A DNA stretch of 11,356 nt from positions 1 through 11,356 of the forward strand of contig JAIVGW010000019.1 of the NCBI GenBank assembly GCA_020201415.1, read 5' to 3'. Positions 1 to 6,503 of the stretch are shown piece after piece. The position numbers were made by a program, and so were the translations under genes. The stretch's first letter is position 1; every line of letters starts with the position of its first letter. Under the pieces are notes generated by a model. It had not been told where the DNA came from, did not search any database, and worked only from the letters and a program-made list of their open reading frames with translations. Origin of the DNA: Lentisphaerota bacterium. GTDB taxonomy: Bacteria > Verrucomicrobiota > Kiritimatiellia > JAAZAB01.

Positions 1-40
1 TATGCATTCGACACGATAAGTGGTAGCATATATATGGTTT

Positions 41-66
41 ATGTAAAATCATGGTCGGTTTTACAT
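41..66. promoter_or_regulatory. AT-rich 8-bp inverted repeat, possible operator or weak terminator
   Basis: ATGTAAAA (41-48) and TTTTACAT (59-66) are perfect inverted repeats separated by 10 nt. A T-rich stretch follows (about 73-84), so this could be the end of a transcript entering from the left edge. The stem is almost all A/T and would be weak as a terminator, so an operator dyad is equally possible. No flanking gene is visible to decide. Confidence 0.3.
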
Positions 67-143
67 GCTTAGATTTTGTTTTTGGCCGGTACAATTGACA
101 GCTCATAGAGCCTTTTGCAAAACTGCGCACCTTCCCGATTACT

Positions 144-197
144 GGTAGGGACGTTTCTCCGAAACGTCCGCGGACGGCTCGGAGATCCGTCCCTACC
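144..197. repeat. Paired palindromic repeat units A and B, tail to tail
   Basis: Unit A (144-170, plus) begins GGTAGGGACG and contains a perfect 9-bp stem, GGACGTTTC / GAAACGTCC (149-157 / 161-169), around a TCC loop. Unit B (171-197, minus) abuts it directly. It contains GGACGGCTC / GATCCGTCC (172-180 / 184-192), which has one mismatch, and ends CGTCCCTACC. The outer ends, GGTAGGGACG (144-153) and CGTCCCTACC (188-197), are perfect inverted repeats, so the whole 54 bp is one nested palindrome. The form resembles REP/MITE-type intergenic repeats. No transposase is visible nearby. Confidence 0.85.
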
Positions 198-206
198 TGC
201 TGCAAG

Positions 207-233
207 CGGACGGCTCGGAGAGCCGTCCCTACC
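207..233 (-). repeat. Palindromic repeat unit C
   Basis: This is a near copy of unit B, ten bases downstream and in the same (minus) orientation. It has a perfect 9-bp stem, GGACGGCTC / GAGCCGTCC (208-216 / 220-228), with loop GGA, followed by the CCTACC end. Its mismatch-free stem, compared with the single mismatch in B, fits a family kept as a hairpin. Open reading frames running through these units are repeat artefacts. Confidence 0.85.
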
Positions 234-384
234 GCAAGGAGTTTGCAAGAACCTCAATGGCAGATTTTGTCGCCTGGCGCTTCAAAATCAGCATTTCTTA
301 AGTTTCTTAACTATTATCCCCCGGTTCTTTTGTCAATCATGTTGTTGACATACCTGCTATTCCAATACGGGCTGCGTCATTCTC

Positions 385-419
385 GGGCAAGACGGCTCGG
401 TCGGAGACCTCGCCCTACC
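385..419 (-). repeat. Diverged palindromic repeat unit D
   Basis: Read on the minus strand this unit starts GGTAGGGCGAGGTCTCCG, which matches units A-C in the GGTAGGG start and the central CTCCGA block but differs in the arms. The dyad is imperfect: GGGC (385-388) pairs with GCCC (412-415), and GGTC/GACC (399-402 / 406-409) pairs around a GGA loop. It belongs to the same family or a close subfamily. Confidence 0.65.
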
Positions 420-440
420 ATTTCATAAGCATTTACCGCG

Positions 441-467
441 GGTAGGGCGAACCGTCTCGGTGAGCCG
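441..467 (+). repeat. Diverged palindromic repeat unit E
   Basis: This unit starts GGTAGGGCGA, like unit D, but in the opposite orientation 21 nt away, so D and E form a second outward-facing pair. GGCGAACCG and CGGTGAGCC can pair over 7 of 9 positions around a TCT loop. The stem is the most decayed of the five units. Confidence 0.6.
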
Positions 468-536
468 AAAATGAACGCAACCGTCCGGACTTTTGAAAGT
501 AACTCAGAAAACATAGGTTTTGTGTAGGAGGCAAAT

Positions 537-581
537 ATGAATACATGGCAAATACCCGAAAATATCAGCCACAATCTCTAA
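537..581 (+). CDS. Possible 14-residue small ORF
   Basis: ATG at 537 is preceded by a full AGGAGG (526-531) with 5-nt spacing, the best ribosome binding site in the window. It encodes MNTWQIPENISHNL and ends at TAA (579-581). It lies upstream of the putative promoter of the next operon, so it is probably not a leader peptide for that operon. A TTGAAA (493-498) upstream could be a -35 element, but no good -10 follows. It may be a real small protein, the stub of a deleted gene, or chance. I do not recognise the peptide. Confidence 0.3.
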   Translation: MNTWQIPENISHNL

Positions 582-608
582 CCGCCTTGTGTAACGCCCT
601 GAATCCAA

Positions 609-655
609 GGTAGGGTTTTACCCCACTGCATTTACCCCGCCGGTCTTGTAATCTT
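609..655 (+). promoter_or_regulatory. Putative operator plus promoter of the two-component operon
   Basis: GGTAGGGTTTTACCCCA (609-625) contains the dyad GGGT-TTT-ACCC (613-623). A TG-n-AATCTT extended -10-like element lies at 647-655. The same 17-nt block (one difference) and a similar -10 block occur at 3353-3399 with identical spacing, while the 21 nt between the blocks are unconserved. That pattern points to a real promoter with an upstream activator site centred near -44, assuming a start near 662. No good -35 hexamer is seen, which fits an activator-dependent promoter. The binding protein is inferred, not shown. Confidence 0.5.
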
Positions 656-681
656 TAGACAGTGCAAGTTTAACATCATCG

Positions 682-1407
682 TTGACCCGGGCAAGGCGGG
701 AGAACCCATTGAGGCTGGAACCCAAGATAACCGCATGGACCAGACGCTATCGGACGGAACTGCGCCGATGTGTTCGGCAAGGGCCGGGGGCCTGTGCGTC
801 CGCGGCGGAAAAACTCGGCGGTCAGGCCGCCACTCTCGGACTTGAGACACTGGCCGTGGCCTGTATTCACGCGCAGGCAATGAATTCGGCGATCCCGCCA
901 AGCTCTTCCCGAAACGCCCGACAGGCATTGATCGAGCGCGCGGACTCATTTTTCAAAGATACTATCGTGCCAATTGAGGCCACGCACCTTGCTGCGCGCA
1001 GGGGTAATAGTTGCGTTGAACTATTGACACGCAGATTACAGCGGCGTACCAGGGAGTCATCCGTTGCGGCGGCCCGGTTAAAGCGGGCGACCTTGCGGCG
1101 GCAAGCGGCGGAAGCGAGCGCCGGTAAGCGTGCGGTGCAACACGCTGAACTGATAGCGGAGGCTAAACGCATGCAGATGCGCTTGCGGCATAGCATGCGC
1201 GGCATCCTGTCTCAACAAGAAGACGGCCGGCAACTGATCAGCGGCGAGCTGCGCGATGAGATTGGCCAGGCTTTGCTCGCCATCGATCTCAGCCTGCTTG
1301 CACTGGACACATCAGGGCAAGTATATCTCAAAAAAATCAAAAAATCTATTGCCGAAGCGCAGCGCATTTTGCAACAATTCACTACAAGAGGGTGCTTCTC
1401 TGATTAA
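682..1407 (+). CDS. Truncated histidine-kinase-like protein, RsbU_N-like domain, phospho-acceptor H replaced by R
   Basis: This 241-residue soluble protein is colinear with the kinase encoded just downstream. It has an RsbU_N-like domain (about 20-110, including RRYRTELRR and FFKDTIVPIEATH), a basic helical/coiled-coil linker (about 115-175), and then a HisKA_3-like dimerisation helix. In that helix the H-box reads ISGELRDEIGQALLAIDLSL, where the neighbour has ISRELHDIIAQ. The acceptor histidine is R191 (CGC, 1252-1254), and the protein stops after the second helix with no HATPase_c domain, so it cannot autophosphorylate. It could dimerise with the full kinase or titrate its input partner (inference). 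The ORF opens at 652 and has no ATG start. TTG at 682 has no clear Shine-Dalgarno, whereas TTG at 709 follows GGGAG (698-702) at good spacing and may be the true start. A decaying duplicate is the alternative explanation. Confidence 0.8.
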   Translation: MTRARRENPLRLEPKITAWTRRYRTELRRCVRQGPGACASAAEKLGGQAATLGLETLAVACIHAQAMNSAIPPSSSRNARQALIERADSFFKDTIVPIEATHLAARRGNSCVELLTRRLQRRTRESSVAAARLKRATLRRQAAEASAGKRAVQHAELIAEAKRMQMRLRHSMRGILSQQEDGRQLISGELRDEIGQALLAIDLSLLALDTSGQVYLKKIKKSIAEAQRILQQFTTRGCFSD

Positions 1408-1415
1408 GGGGTTTT

Positions 1416-2576
1416 ATGACCATTACATCGAACAAAGAGCGTCGGGCCGCCGGGTTGGCGCGGAGATATCGCAGCGTCTTGCGCCAATATCTCAAGGAAA
1501 CCACCCGGGCGCAACCGGCCGTGGCGCGCGAACTGGGTCTCCGGGCCGCCAGGCAGGGGATGGACGTCCTGGCGTTGGCCGCGATTCATGAAGCAGCGCT
1601 GATCGACGAGGCGCTGGCAACGCAACCGGCCGGTGTCCGGCAGCGCCTTGTGCGCCGGGCGGCGGCTTTCTTTGCCGAGGCGATCGTTCCGATCGAGGCG
1701 ACGCACCGTGCGGCGCTGGTGAACAATGCCAGGTTGATCAGGCTGAAACGTGAGCTGGCGCAGCACACCCGGAAAATCGCGACCTCCCATCGAAAACTGA
1801 CAGCCGAAATAGCCCGGCGCACGGCCGTCGAGCAAAACCTCCGTAAAAGCAAACGTCAGTCAGACCTGCTGCTGCGGCAATCGCGTCAACTGCAGGATGA
1901 CTTGCGGCGCCTCTCCCGCCGGGTTCTGTCGACGCAGGAGGAGGAACGCAAGCGCATCAGCCGTGAACTGCATGACATCATCGCGCAGACGCTGACTTCC
2001 ATCAATCTGCATCTTGCGACTTTGAAAAGCGAGGCCACCCAGCATGCCGGCGGTTTGAAACGAAACATCACGCGCACACAGAAACTTGTTGAGCGGTCGG
2101 TGGACAAAGTGCATCGCTTCGCCCGCGAACTGCGTCCCGCGGTCCTGGACGACTTGGGGTTGATTCCCGCCTTGCGGTCTTTCATGGAGAGTTTCGTTAA
2201 AGATACTGGTATTCGCGTCAATCTGAAGGTTTGTGCGAAGGTTGAGGAATTGAACAATGACCGGCGCACGGTTCTATATCGTATAGCCCAGGAAGCGTTG
2301 ACCAATGTCATGCGCCATGCGCACGCGGAAAAAGTGACGGTGCATATCCGGGAACTCTCCGACGTTATTTGCATGCAGATTCATGACGCCGGACGGTCGT
2401 TCAATGTGGAGCGGCTGATGCGCTCCAGAACAAACAGGTGCATGGGGTTGCTCGGCATGCGCGAGCGGGTGGAGATGGTTGGCGGTAGTTTCACGATCAC
2501 ATCCGCCCCGGGCAAGGGCACGACCGTTACCGCCCGGGTGCCTATCCGGAACGGTTACAGGGAGACGAGGCAATGA
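1416..2576 (+). CDS. Sensor histidine kinase, HisKA_3/HATPase_c with RsbU_N-like input domain
   Basis: This is a 386-residue cytoplasmic kinase with no transmembrane segment, so it senses an internal signal or a protein partner. An RsbU_N-like domain (about 15-105, ending FFAEAIVPIEATHRAA) resembles the part of RsbU that binds the RsbT switch kinase. A coiled coil (about 105-170) follows, then the HisKA_3 H-box RISRELHDIIAQTLTSINLH with H186, the X-region RELRPAVLDDLGLIPAL (about 237-253), the N-box AQEALTNVMRHAHA (291-304), a G1-like HDAGRSF (323-329), the G2 loop GLLGMRERV (344-352) and GKGTT (366-370). All key ATP-binding boxes are present, so it should autophosphorylate and pass phosphate to the response regulator. 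ATG at 1416 follows AAGGGG (1406-1411), 8 nt after the previous stop. Its end overlaps the next gene by 4 nt (ATGA). The ligand is unknown. Confidence 0.93.
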   Translation: MTITSNKERRAAGLARRYRSVLRQYLKETTRAQPAVARELGLRAARQGMDVLALAAIHEAALIDEALATQPAGVRQRLVRRAAAFFAEAIVPIEATHRAALVNNARLIRLKRELAQHTRKIATSHRKLTAEIARRTAVEQNLRKSKRQSDLLLRQSRQLQDDLRRLSRRVLSTQEEERKRISRELHDIIAQTLTSINLHLATLKSEATQHAGGLKRNITRTQKLVERSVDKVHRFARELRPAVLDDLGLIPALRSFMESFVKDTGIRVNLKVCAKVEELNNDRRTVLYRIAQEALTNVMRHAHAEKVTVHIRELSDVICMQIHDAGRSFNVERLMRSRTNRCMGLLGMRERVEMVGGSFTITSAPGKGTTVTARVPIRNGYRETRQ

Positions 2577-3259
2577 AATCCGCAAAACGTATTACCGTGC
2601 TGCTGGTCGATGACCACACGGTCGTTAGGCAGGGCCTGCGACGAATATTAGAGGATGAGGGCGATATTGAAGTTGTGGGTGAAGCGGATAGCGGCGGCCT
2701 GGCCGTGGAGATGACGGCCACGCTCCATCCGAATGTGGTCGTCATGGACATCGCCATGCCGAAGTCCAATGGCCTGGAGGCCACCCGCCGGATATGCGCG
2801 ACGATTCCCGATGCCAAAGTGCTGATCCTTTCCGCTCATGGCGACGATGCGTATGTCGAGGCTGTGATGGCGATGGGGGCCGTAGGCTATCTGATCAAGC
2901 AGACCTCCGCCCAATGCCTGGCCGAGGCGATACGTGAAGTGTGGCAAGGCAATACCTATTTCAGCACCGGCATCGCCCGGCGCTTCAGCAAACGCCATGA
3001 AAAGATTCTGGACCGCCATGGACGGGCCAGAAAGCCGGTAGCCAGCTTGACCCCGCGTGAAATGGCGGTGCTTCAACGGATTGCCGAGGGCGACGCCAAC
3101 AAGCAGATCGCGGCGGAGCTGGGCATCAGTATTAAAACCGTGGAGAAGCACCGCGACAATCTCATGCGCAAGCTCGCCATCCACGACACGGCCGGTCTCA
3201 CCCGCTACGCCATCGCCGCGGGCATCATCGAGAGCAGCATCCAGGTGACGATTGTGTAG
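2573..3259 (+). CDS. NarL/FixJ-family response regulator (REC + LuxR-type HTH)
   Basis: This 228-residue DNA-binding regulator is the likely partner of the overlapping kinase. The receiver domain (about 7-125) has the acidic pair D13/D14, phospho-acceptor D59 in MDIAMPKSNGLEA, switch residue S87 in LILSAHG, and K109. After a linker, the LuxR-type HTH (about 157-220) begins LTPREMAVLQRIAEGDANKQ and contains the recognition-helix segment ISIKTVEKHRDNLMRKL. All catalytic residues are intact, so normal phosphorylation control is expected. The start ATG overlaps the kinase stop codon, with a purine-rich GGGAGACGAGG just upstream, indicating translational coupling. It may bind the GGGT-NNN-ACCC dyads at 609 and 3353 (inference). 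No convincing intrinsic terminator follows the stop. Confidence 0.95.
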   Translation: MKSAKRITVLLVDDHTVVRQGLRRILEDEGDIEVVGEADSGGLAVEMTATLHPNVVVMDIAMPKSNGLEATRRICATIPDAKVLILSAHGDDAYVEAVMAMGAVGYLIKQTSAQCLAEAIREVWQGNTYFSTGIARRFSKRHEKILDRHGRARKPVASLTPREMAVLQRIAEGDANKQIAAELGISIKTVEKHRDNLMRKLAIHDTAGLTRYAIAAGIIESSIQVTIV

Positions 3260-3352
3260 CCGGCTCGCTTGGCCGTCACGCGCAAAGGCTCCCTCTTGGT
3301 GCGATTCTATAGCGCCGATCCGCGGTTCGGGGAGCGGCGGCGATTCCCGCAC

Positions 3353-3399
3353 GGTAGGGTTTCACCCCATACCTTGCGGGTGGTTGTTCCTGTTATTTT
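3353..3399 (+). promoter_or_regulatory. Putative operator plus promoter of the glucan synthase gene
   Basis: GGTAGGGTTTCACCCCA (3353-3369) contains the dyad GGGT-TTC-ACCC (3357-3367). An extended -10 TG-T-TATTTT follows at 3391-3399, 36 nt upstream of the synthase ATG. Block order, spacing and sequence match 609-655: both conserved blocks are offset by exactly 2744 nt. A start near 3406 would give a leader of roughly 30 nt. The rest of the 3260-3434 gap shows no gene and no clear terminator. Confidence 0.55.
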
Positions 3400-3434
3400 A
3401 CGTCAACGGGCTTGAATGAAGGCGGAACATACCA

Positions 3435-6400
3435 ATGGAATTATTACATCGCAAACGACGCAAATACCGGCGGGATCAGCCGCGGGCGCGCGCGCCGGAC
3501 ATGCCGCTGCGCGACGAGTTGTTCAGCGACGAGCAGTTATCTCGGCATGCCGTCGCCCTGGCGGCGCAACATCGCCTTGACCCGCAGCCTGGTCCTAACC
3601 GGCTGCTGCTGCAGTTGGCAGACAACGAGCAGGCCCTGATCCAAGCCTATGATATGATGATCGGCGCGGAGGCCGAAGGGCGGCGCGGCAGCCCGGCGGG
3701 TGAATGGCTCCTGGATAATTTTTACCTGGTGGAAGAGCAGATCCGTATGGCGCGTCTGCATCTGCCGCGGACCTACAGTTACGAACTCCCGCGACTGTCG
3801 CATGGCGCAACATCGGGATTTCCCCGCGTGTATGACATTGCCCTGGAGTTGATTGCCCATGCGGACGGACGCGTGGACGTCGAAAACGTCCGTCATTTCG
3901 TCGCGGCCTACCAGTCTGTCAGTCCGCTGAAGCTTGGTGAGCTGTGGGCGGTGCCGATCATGCTGCGTCTGGGGCTGATTGAAAACCTGCGGCGCGTGTC
4001 GGCGCATGTGGCCGGGCGACGTCGCGATCTACAGTTGGCCCAGCAGTGGGCGGACCGGCTGCTGGCGGCGGCGGATGAGCATCCGGCTGCGGTCCTGCGG
4101 GTGTTGGCGGAGATGGCGGAGTCCGAGCCGCCGTTCAGCAACGCGTTTGTGGAGGAATTCTGCGGCCGATTACAGGGACAGGGCCCGGCCCTGGCCACCG
4201 TGGATAGCTGGGTCCAGCATCGGCTCGCCGAGCAGGGCTTGACCCGTATGCGCCTGCAGCGGGCCGATACCCGGATACAGGCCGCCGATCAGGTTTCCAT
4301 CGGTAACAGCATCGGTAGTCTGCGCGGCTTGAACGCGATAGATTGGCGGAACTTTGTCGAGGCGATGAGCGGAGTCGAGCAGGCGCTGCGCGCCGATCCC
4401 ATGGGCGTGTACGCGGACATGGATTTTGTCACGCGCGACCGGTATCGCCACGCCGCGGAAGCGCTGGCGCGGCAGTCCGGGACCGCCGAGGACGCGGTGG
4501 CCCGCGCCGCGGTCGAATTGGCCGCGGATGCCTGCCGTCGCGACGGCCTGCGGGCGCGCACCGCCCATGTGGGCTATTACCTCATTGACCGCGGGCGCGC
4601 GCAACTGGAGCGCGCTGTTCGTGTCCGTTGGTCTTTCCGCCGGTCCTGCGCGCGCTGGGTGCGCCGCTTCCCGGTCGCGTATTATGTCGGAACGCTGGCC
4701 GCCATCACGGCGGCGGTCGCCGGCTTGCTGCTGGAGCCGGTCCGGCGCTTGGCCGGGGACGCCTGGTGGGTCTGGCTGATACTGGCGCTGGGTGTCGTGG
4801 CTGCGTCGCAGATGGCCGTTACGCTGGTGAACCTGGCGATAAATCTCCTGATCAGCCCGCGTCCCCTGCCGCGCCTGGACTTCTCCAAGGGCATCCCGCC
4901 TACCGCGCGCACCATGGTGGCCATCCCCACGCTCCTGACCAGTGCGCGCGCAATTGCCGATCTGGTGGAAAGTCTGGAGATCCGTTACCTGGGTAATCGC
5001 GACCCGAACCTGTTTTTCGCGCTGCTCACCGACTTTCGCGATGCGCCCGCGGCCGCGCAGGACGATGACGCGGATCTGTTGCGCCTGGCGTGTGACGGCA
5101 TTCGGGCATTGAATGCCAAACATGGTTGCGAGCATGCGTCCGTCTTCCACCTTTTCCACCGCCCGCGGGTCTGGAACCCTTACGAACGCCTCTGGATGGG
5201 GTATGAACGCAAACGCGGCAAGCTGGAGCAGTTCAACGCGCTCTTGCGCGGCGGGTCGCGCGAGCCGTTTTCCGAGATTGTCGGTGACCCGGCCCTGCTG
5301 TCCACGATGCGCTACGTGCTGACTTTGGACACCGACACCGCTTTGCCGCGCAATGCCGCCCGCAGACTGGTCGGCACGATGGCGCACCCGCTGAACCGGC
5401 CCAGCTTCGATCCGGCCACGGGACGCGTGGTCGAAGGGTACGCCATTTTGCAGCCGCGTACGCCGATTGGCCTGTTGGCGGCCCATCGTTCGCGCTTCGC
5501 CCAGCTCAGCGCCGGGGAAGCGGGGATCGATCCCTACACGCGTGAAGTTTCCGACCTGTACCAGGACCTGTTTGCGGAGGGGTCCTATGTCGGCAAAGGC
5601 ATCTACGACGTGGATGCGTTCCGGCAAGCCACGGCCGGGCGGTTTCCGGAGAACCTGATTCTGAGTCACGATCTGGTGGAAAGCGGGTACGCCCGGTCGG
5701 CGCTGGTCACGGACGTGGAGTTGCATGAGGATCACCCCGCGAGCTTTGCCGCCGAGATGAGCCGGCGGCATCGCTGGATCCGGGGCGACTGGCAGATTGC
5801 CGGCTGGCTGCTGCCGCGCGTGCTCGGGCCGTCCGGCCAGCGCGCCCCTAATACGCTCACCGCGCTGGCCTGGTGGAAAATCTTCGACAACCTGCGCCGC
5901 AGCCTGGTGACTCCGGCCCTGTTTCTGCTGCTGCTCGGCGGCTGGGCGCTGGCGGTCCCGGCATTGACGGGGTTCTGGACCATGCTCGCGCTCGTTTTGC
6001 TGCTGCTGCCTGTGGGCGTGACATCGCTGGTGGAACTGATCCGGAAGCCCCGCGGACGGGCGTGGGCCATTCATCGCGTCGCCACCTGCAAATCGGTCGG
6101 ACGGCAGGTGGCGGAGGCCGCGCTTGCGCTTGGCACCTTGCCCTATCGGGCGGTGGTTCATCTGGATGCGATTATCGTTTCCGCCGGGCGCATGCCGTTC
6201 ACGCGGCGCGGCCTGCTGCTGTGGCACACGCCGCGTTATGCTCGGCGCAACGACTGCAAGACACCGGCAAATTTTTTTGCGGAAATGTGGGTCGCGCCGC
6301 TGTTCGGAGCACCGGCGAATTGCTCGAGCGCACGGAGCAGACCCTTGGCACGCTGGAGCGGCTCGAACGCTACCGGGGACATCTCTACAACTGGTACGAT

Positions 6401-6503
6401 ACGCGCACGCTGGCGCCGCTGCCGCCGCTCTACGTGTCGAGTGTCGATAGCGGCAATCTGGCCGGGGCCCTGGCCACATTGCGGAGCGGACTGCTGGAAT
6501 TGA
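3435..6503 (+). CDS. ndvB: Cyclic beta-1,2-glucan synthase, N-terminal block (GT84), broken at about 6308
   Basis: This block is homologous to residues 1 to about 960 of NdvB/ChvB-type synthases, inner-membrane enzymes that build beta-1,2-glucan from UDP-glucose. It has an N-terminal alpha-helical domain (1 to about 400), membrane segments (about 413-433, 442-472, 826-846, 847-866), and the GT84 catalytic domain between them. Visible GT84 motifs are GNRDPNLFFALLTDF (520-534), the DxD in LTLDTDT (D632, D634), SHDLVESG (744-751) with D746, and RRHRWIRGDWQ (777-787). Homology is good to MWVAPLFG (ends G958, codon 6306-6308). The last 64 codons are then out of frame, ending at TGA 6501. The expected remaining membrane helices and the LPPDN/AHRTSPTNIG-type region of the family are absent. 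ATG 3435 has only a weak upstream GGCGGA. The family is certain; orthology to rhizobial NdvB is not shown. Confidence 0.9.
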   Translation: MELLHRKRRKYRRDQPRARAPDMPLRDELFSDEQLSRHAVALAAQHRLDPQPGPNRLLLQLADNEQALIQAYDMMIGAEAEGRRGSPAGEWLLDNFYLVEEQIRMARLHLPRTYSYELPRLSHGATSGFPRVYDIALELIAHADGRVDVENVRHFVAAYQSVSPLKLGELWAVPIMLRLGLIENLRRVSAHVAGRRRDLQLAQQWADRLLAAADEHPAAVLRVLAEMAESEPPFSNAFVEEFCGRLQGQGPALATVDSWVQHRLAEQGLTRMRLQRADTRIQAADQVSIGNSIGSLRGLNAIDWRNFVEAMSGVEQALRADPMGVYADMDFVTRDRYRHAAEALARQSGTAEDAVARAAVELAADACRRDGLRARTAHVGYYLIDRGRAQLERAVRVRWSFRRSCARWVRRFPVAYYVGTLAAITAAVAGLLLEPVRRLAGDAWWVWLILALGVVAASQMAVTLVNLAINLLISPRPLPRLDFSKGIPPTARTMVAIPTLLTSARAIADLVESLEIRYLGNRDPNLFFALLTDFRDAPAAAQDDDADLLRLACDGIRALNAKHGCEHASVFHLFHRPRVWNPYERLWMGYERKRGKLEQFNALLRGGSREPFSEIVGDPALLSTMRYVLTLDTDTALPRNAARRLVGTMAHPLNRPSFDPATGRVVEGYAILQPRTPIGLLAAHRSRFAQLSAGEAGIDPYTREVSDLYQDLFAEGSYVGKGIYDVDAFRQATAGRFPENLILSHDLVESGYARSALVTDVELHEDHPASFAAEMSRRHRWIRGDWQIAGWLLPRVLGPSGQRAPNTLTALAWWKIFDNLRRSLVTPALFLLLLGGWALAVPALTGFWTMLALVLLLLPVGVTSLVELIRKPRGRAWAIHRVATCKSVGRQVAEAALALGTLPYRAVVHLDAIIVSAGRMPFTRRGLLLWHTPRYARRNDCKTPANFFAEMWVAPLFGAPANCSSARSRPLARWSGSNATGDISTTGTIRARWRRCRRSTCRVSIAAIWPGPWPHCGADCWN
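6306..6320 (+). other. Deletion/frameshift junction 1 in the synthase gene
   Basis: Frame-0 homology stops at MWVAPLFG (6308) and frame-2 homology starts at STGELLERT (6308). In family members these two motifs are separated by a long stretch (of order 150 residues) with the last membrane helices and the start of the cyclisation domain. The junction therefore lacks coding sequence as well as being out of frame. The missing length must be 1 modulo 3 if this was one simple deletion from an intact gene. A natural deletion or a metagenome assembly fault would both fit. Confidence 0.7.

Noticed and set aside
144..233. CRISPR-like array
   Set aside because: The units are inverted relative to each other, have spacers of 0 and 9 nt, and are themselves hairpins. 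There is no regular spacer length and no cas gene.
69..428. Several short ORFs on both strands through the repeat region
   Set aside because: Their proteins are translations of the palindromic repeats (GRLGDPSLP / GRDGSPSRP-type copies) and have no independent coding evidence.
609..625. GGTAGGGTTTTACCCCA as a sixth copy of the palindromic repeat
   Set aside because: Only the first seven bases are shared with the repeats. The rest forms a different dyad that is conserved, with promoter spacing, at 3353.
3260..3352. Intrinsic terminator after the response regulator
   Set aside because: GGCTCCC (about 3287) and GGGGAGC (about 3330) could pair only over a loop of roughly 40 nt, and no T tract follows.
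3412..3639. Alternative TTG-started ORF overlapping the synthase start
   Set aside because: It is in a different frame from the clear synthase N-terminal domain, and its product has no recognisable features.
4170..6479. Long minus-strand open frame opposite the GT84 block
   Set aside because: It is a shadow of strongly conserved GC-rich coding sequence. Its composition is rich in R, Q, P and G, and it has no recognisable domain.
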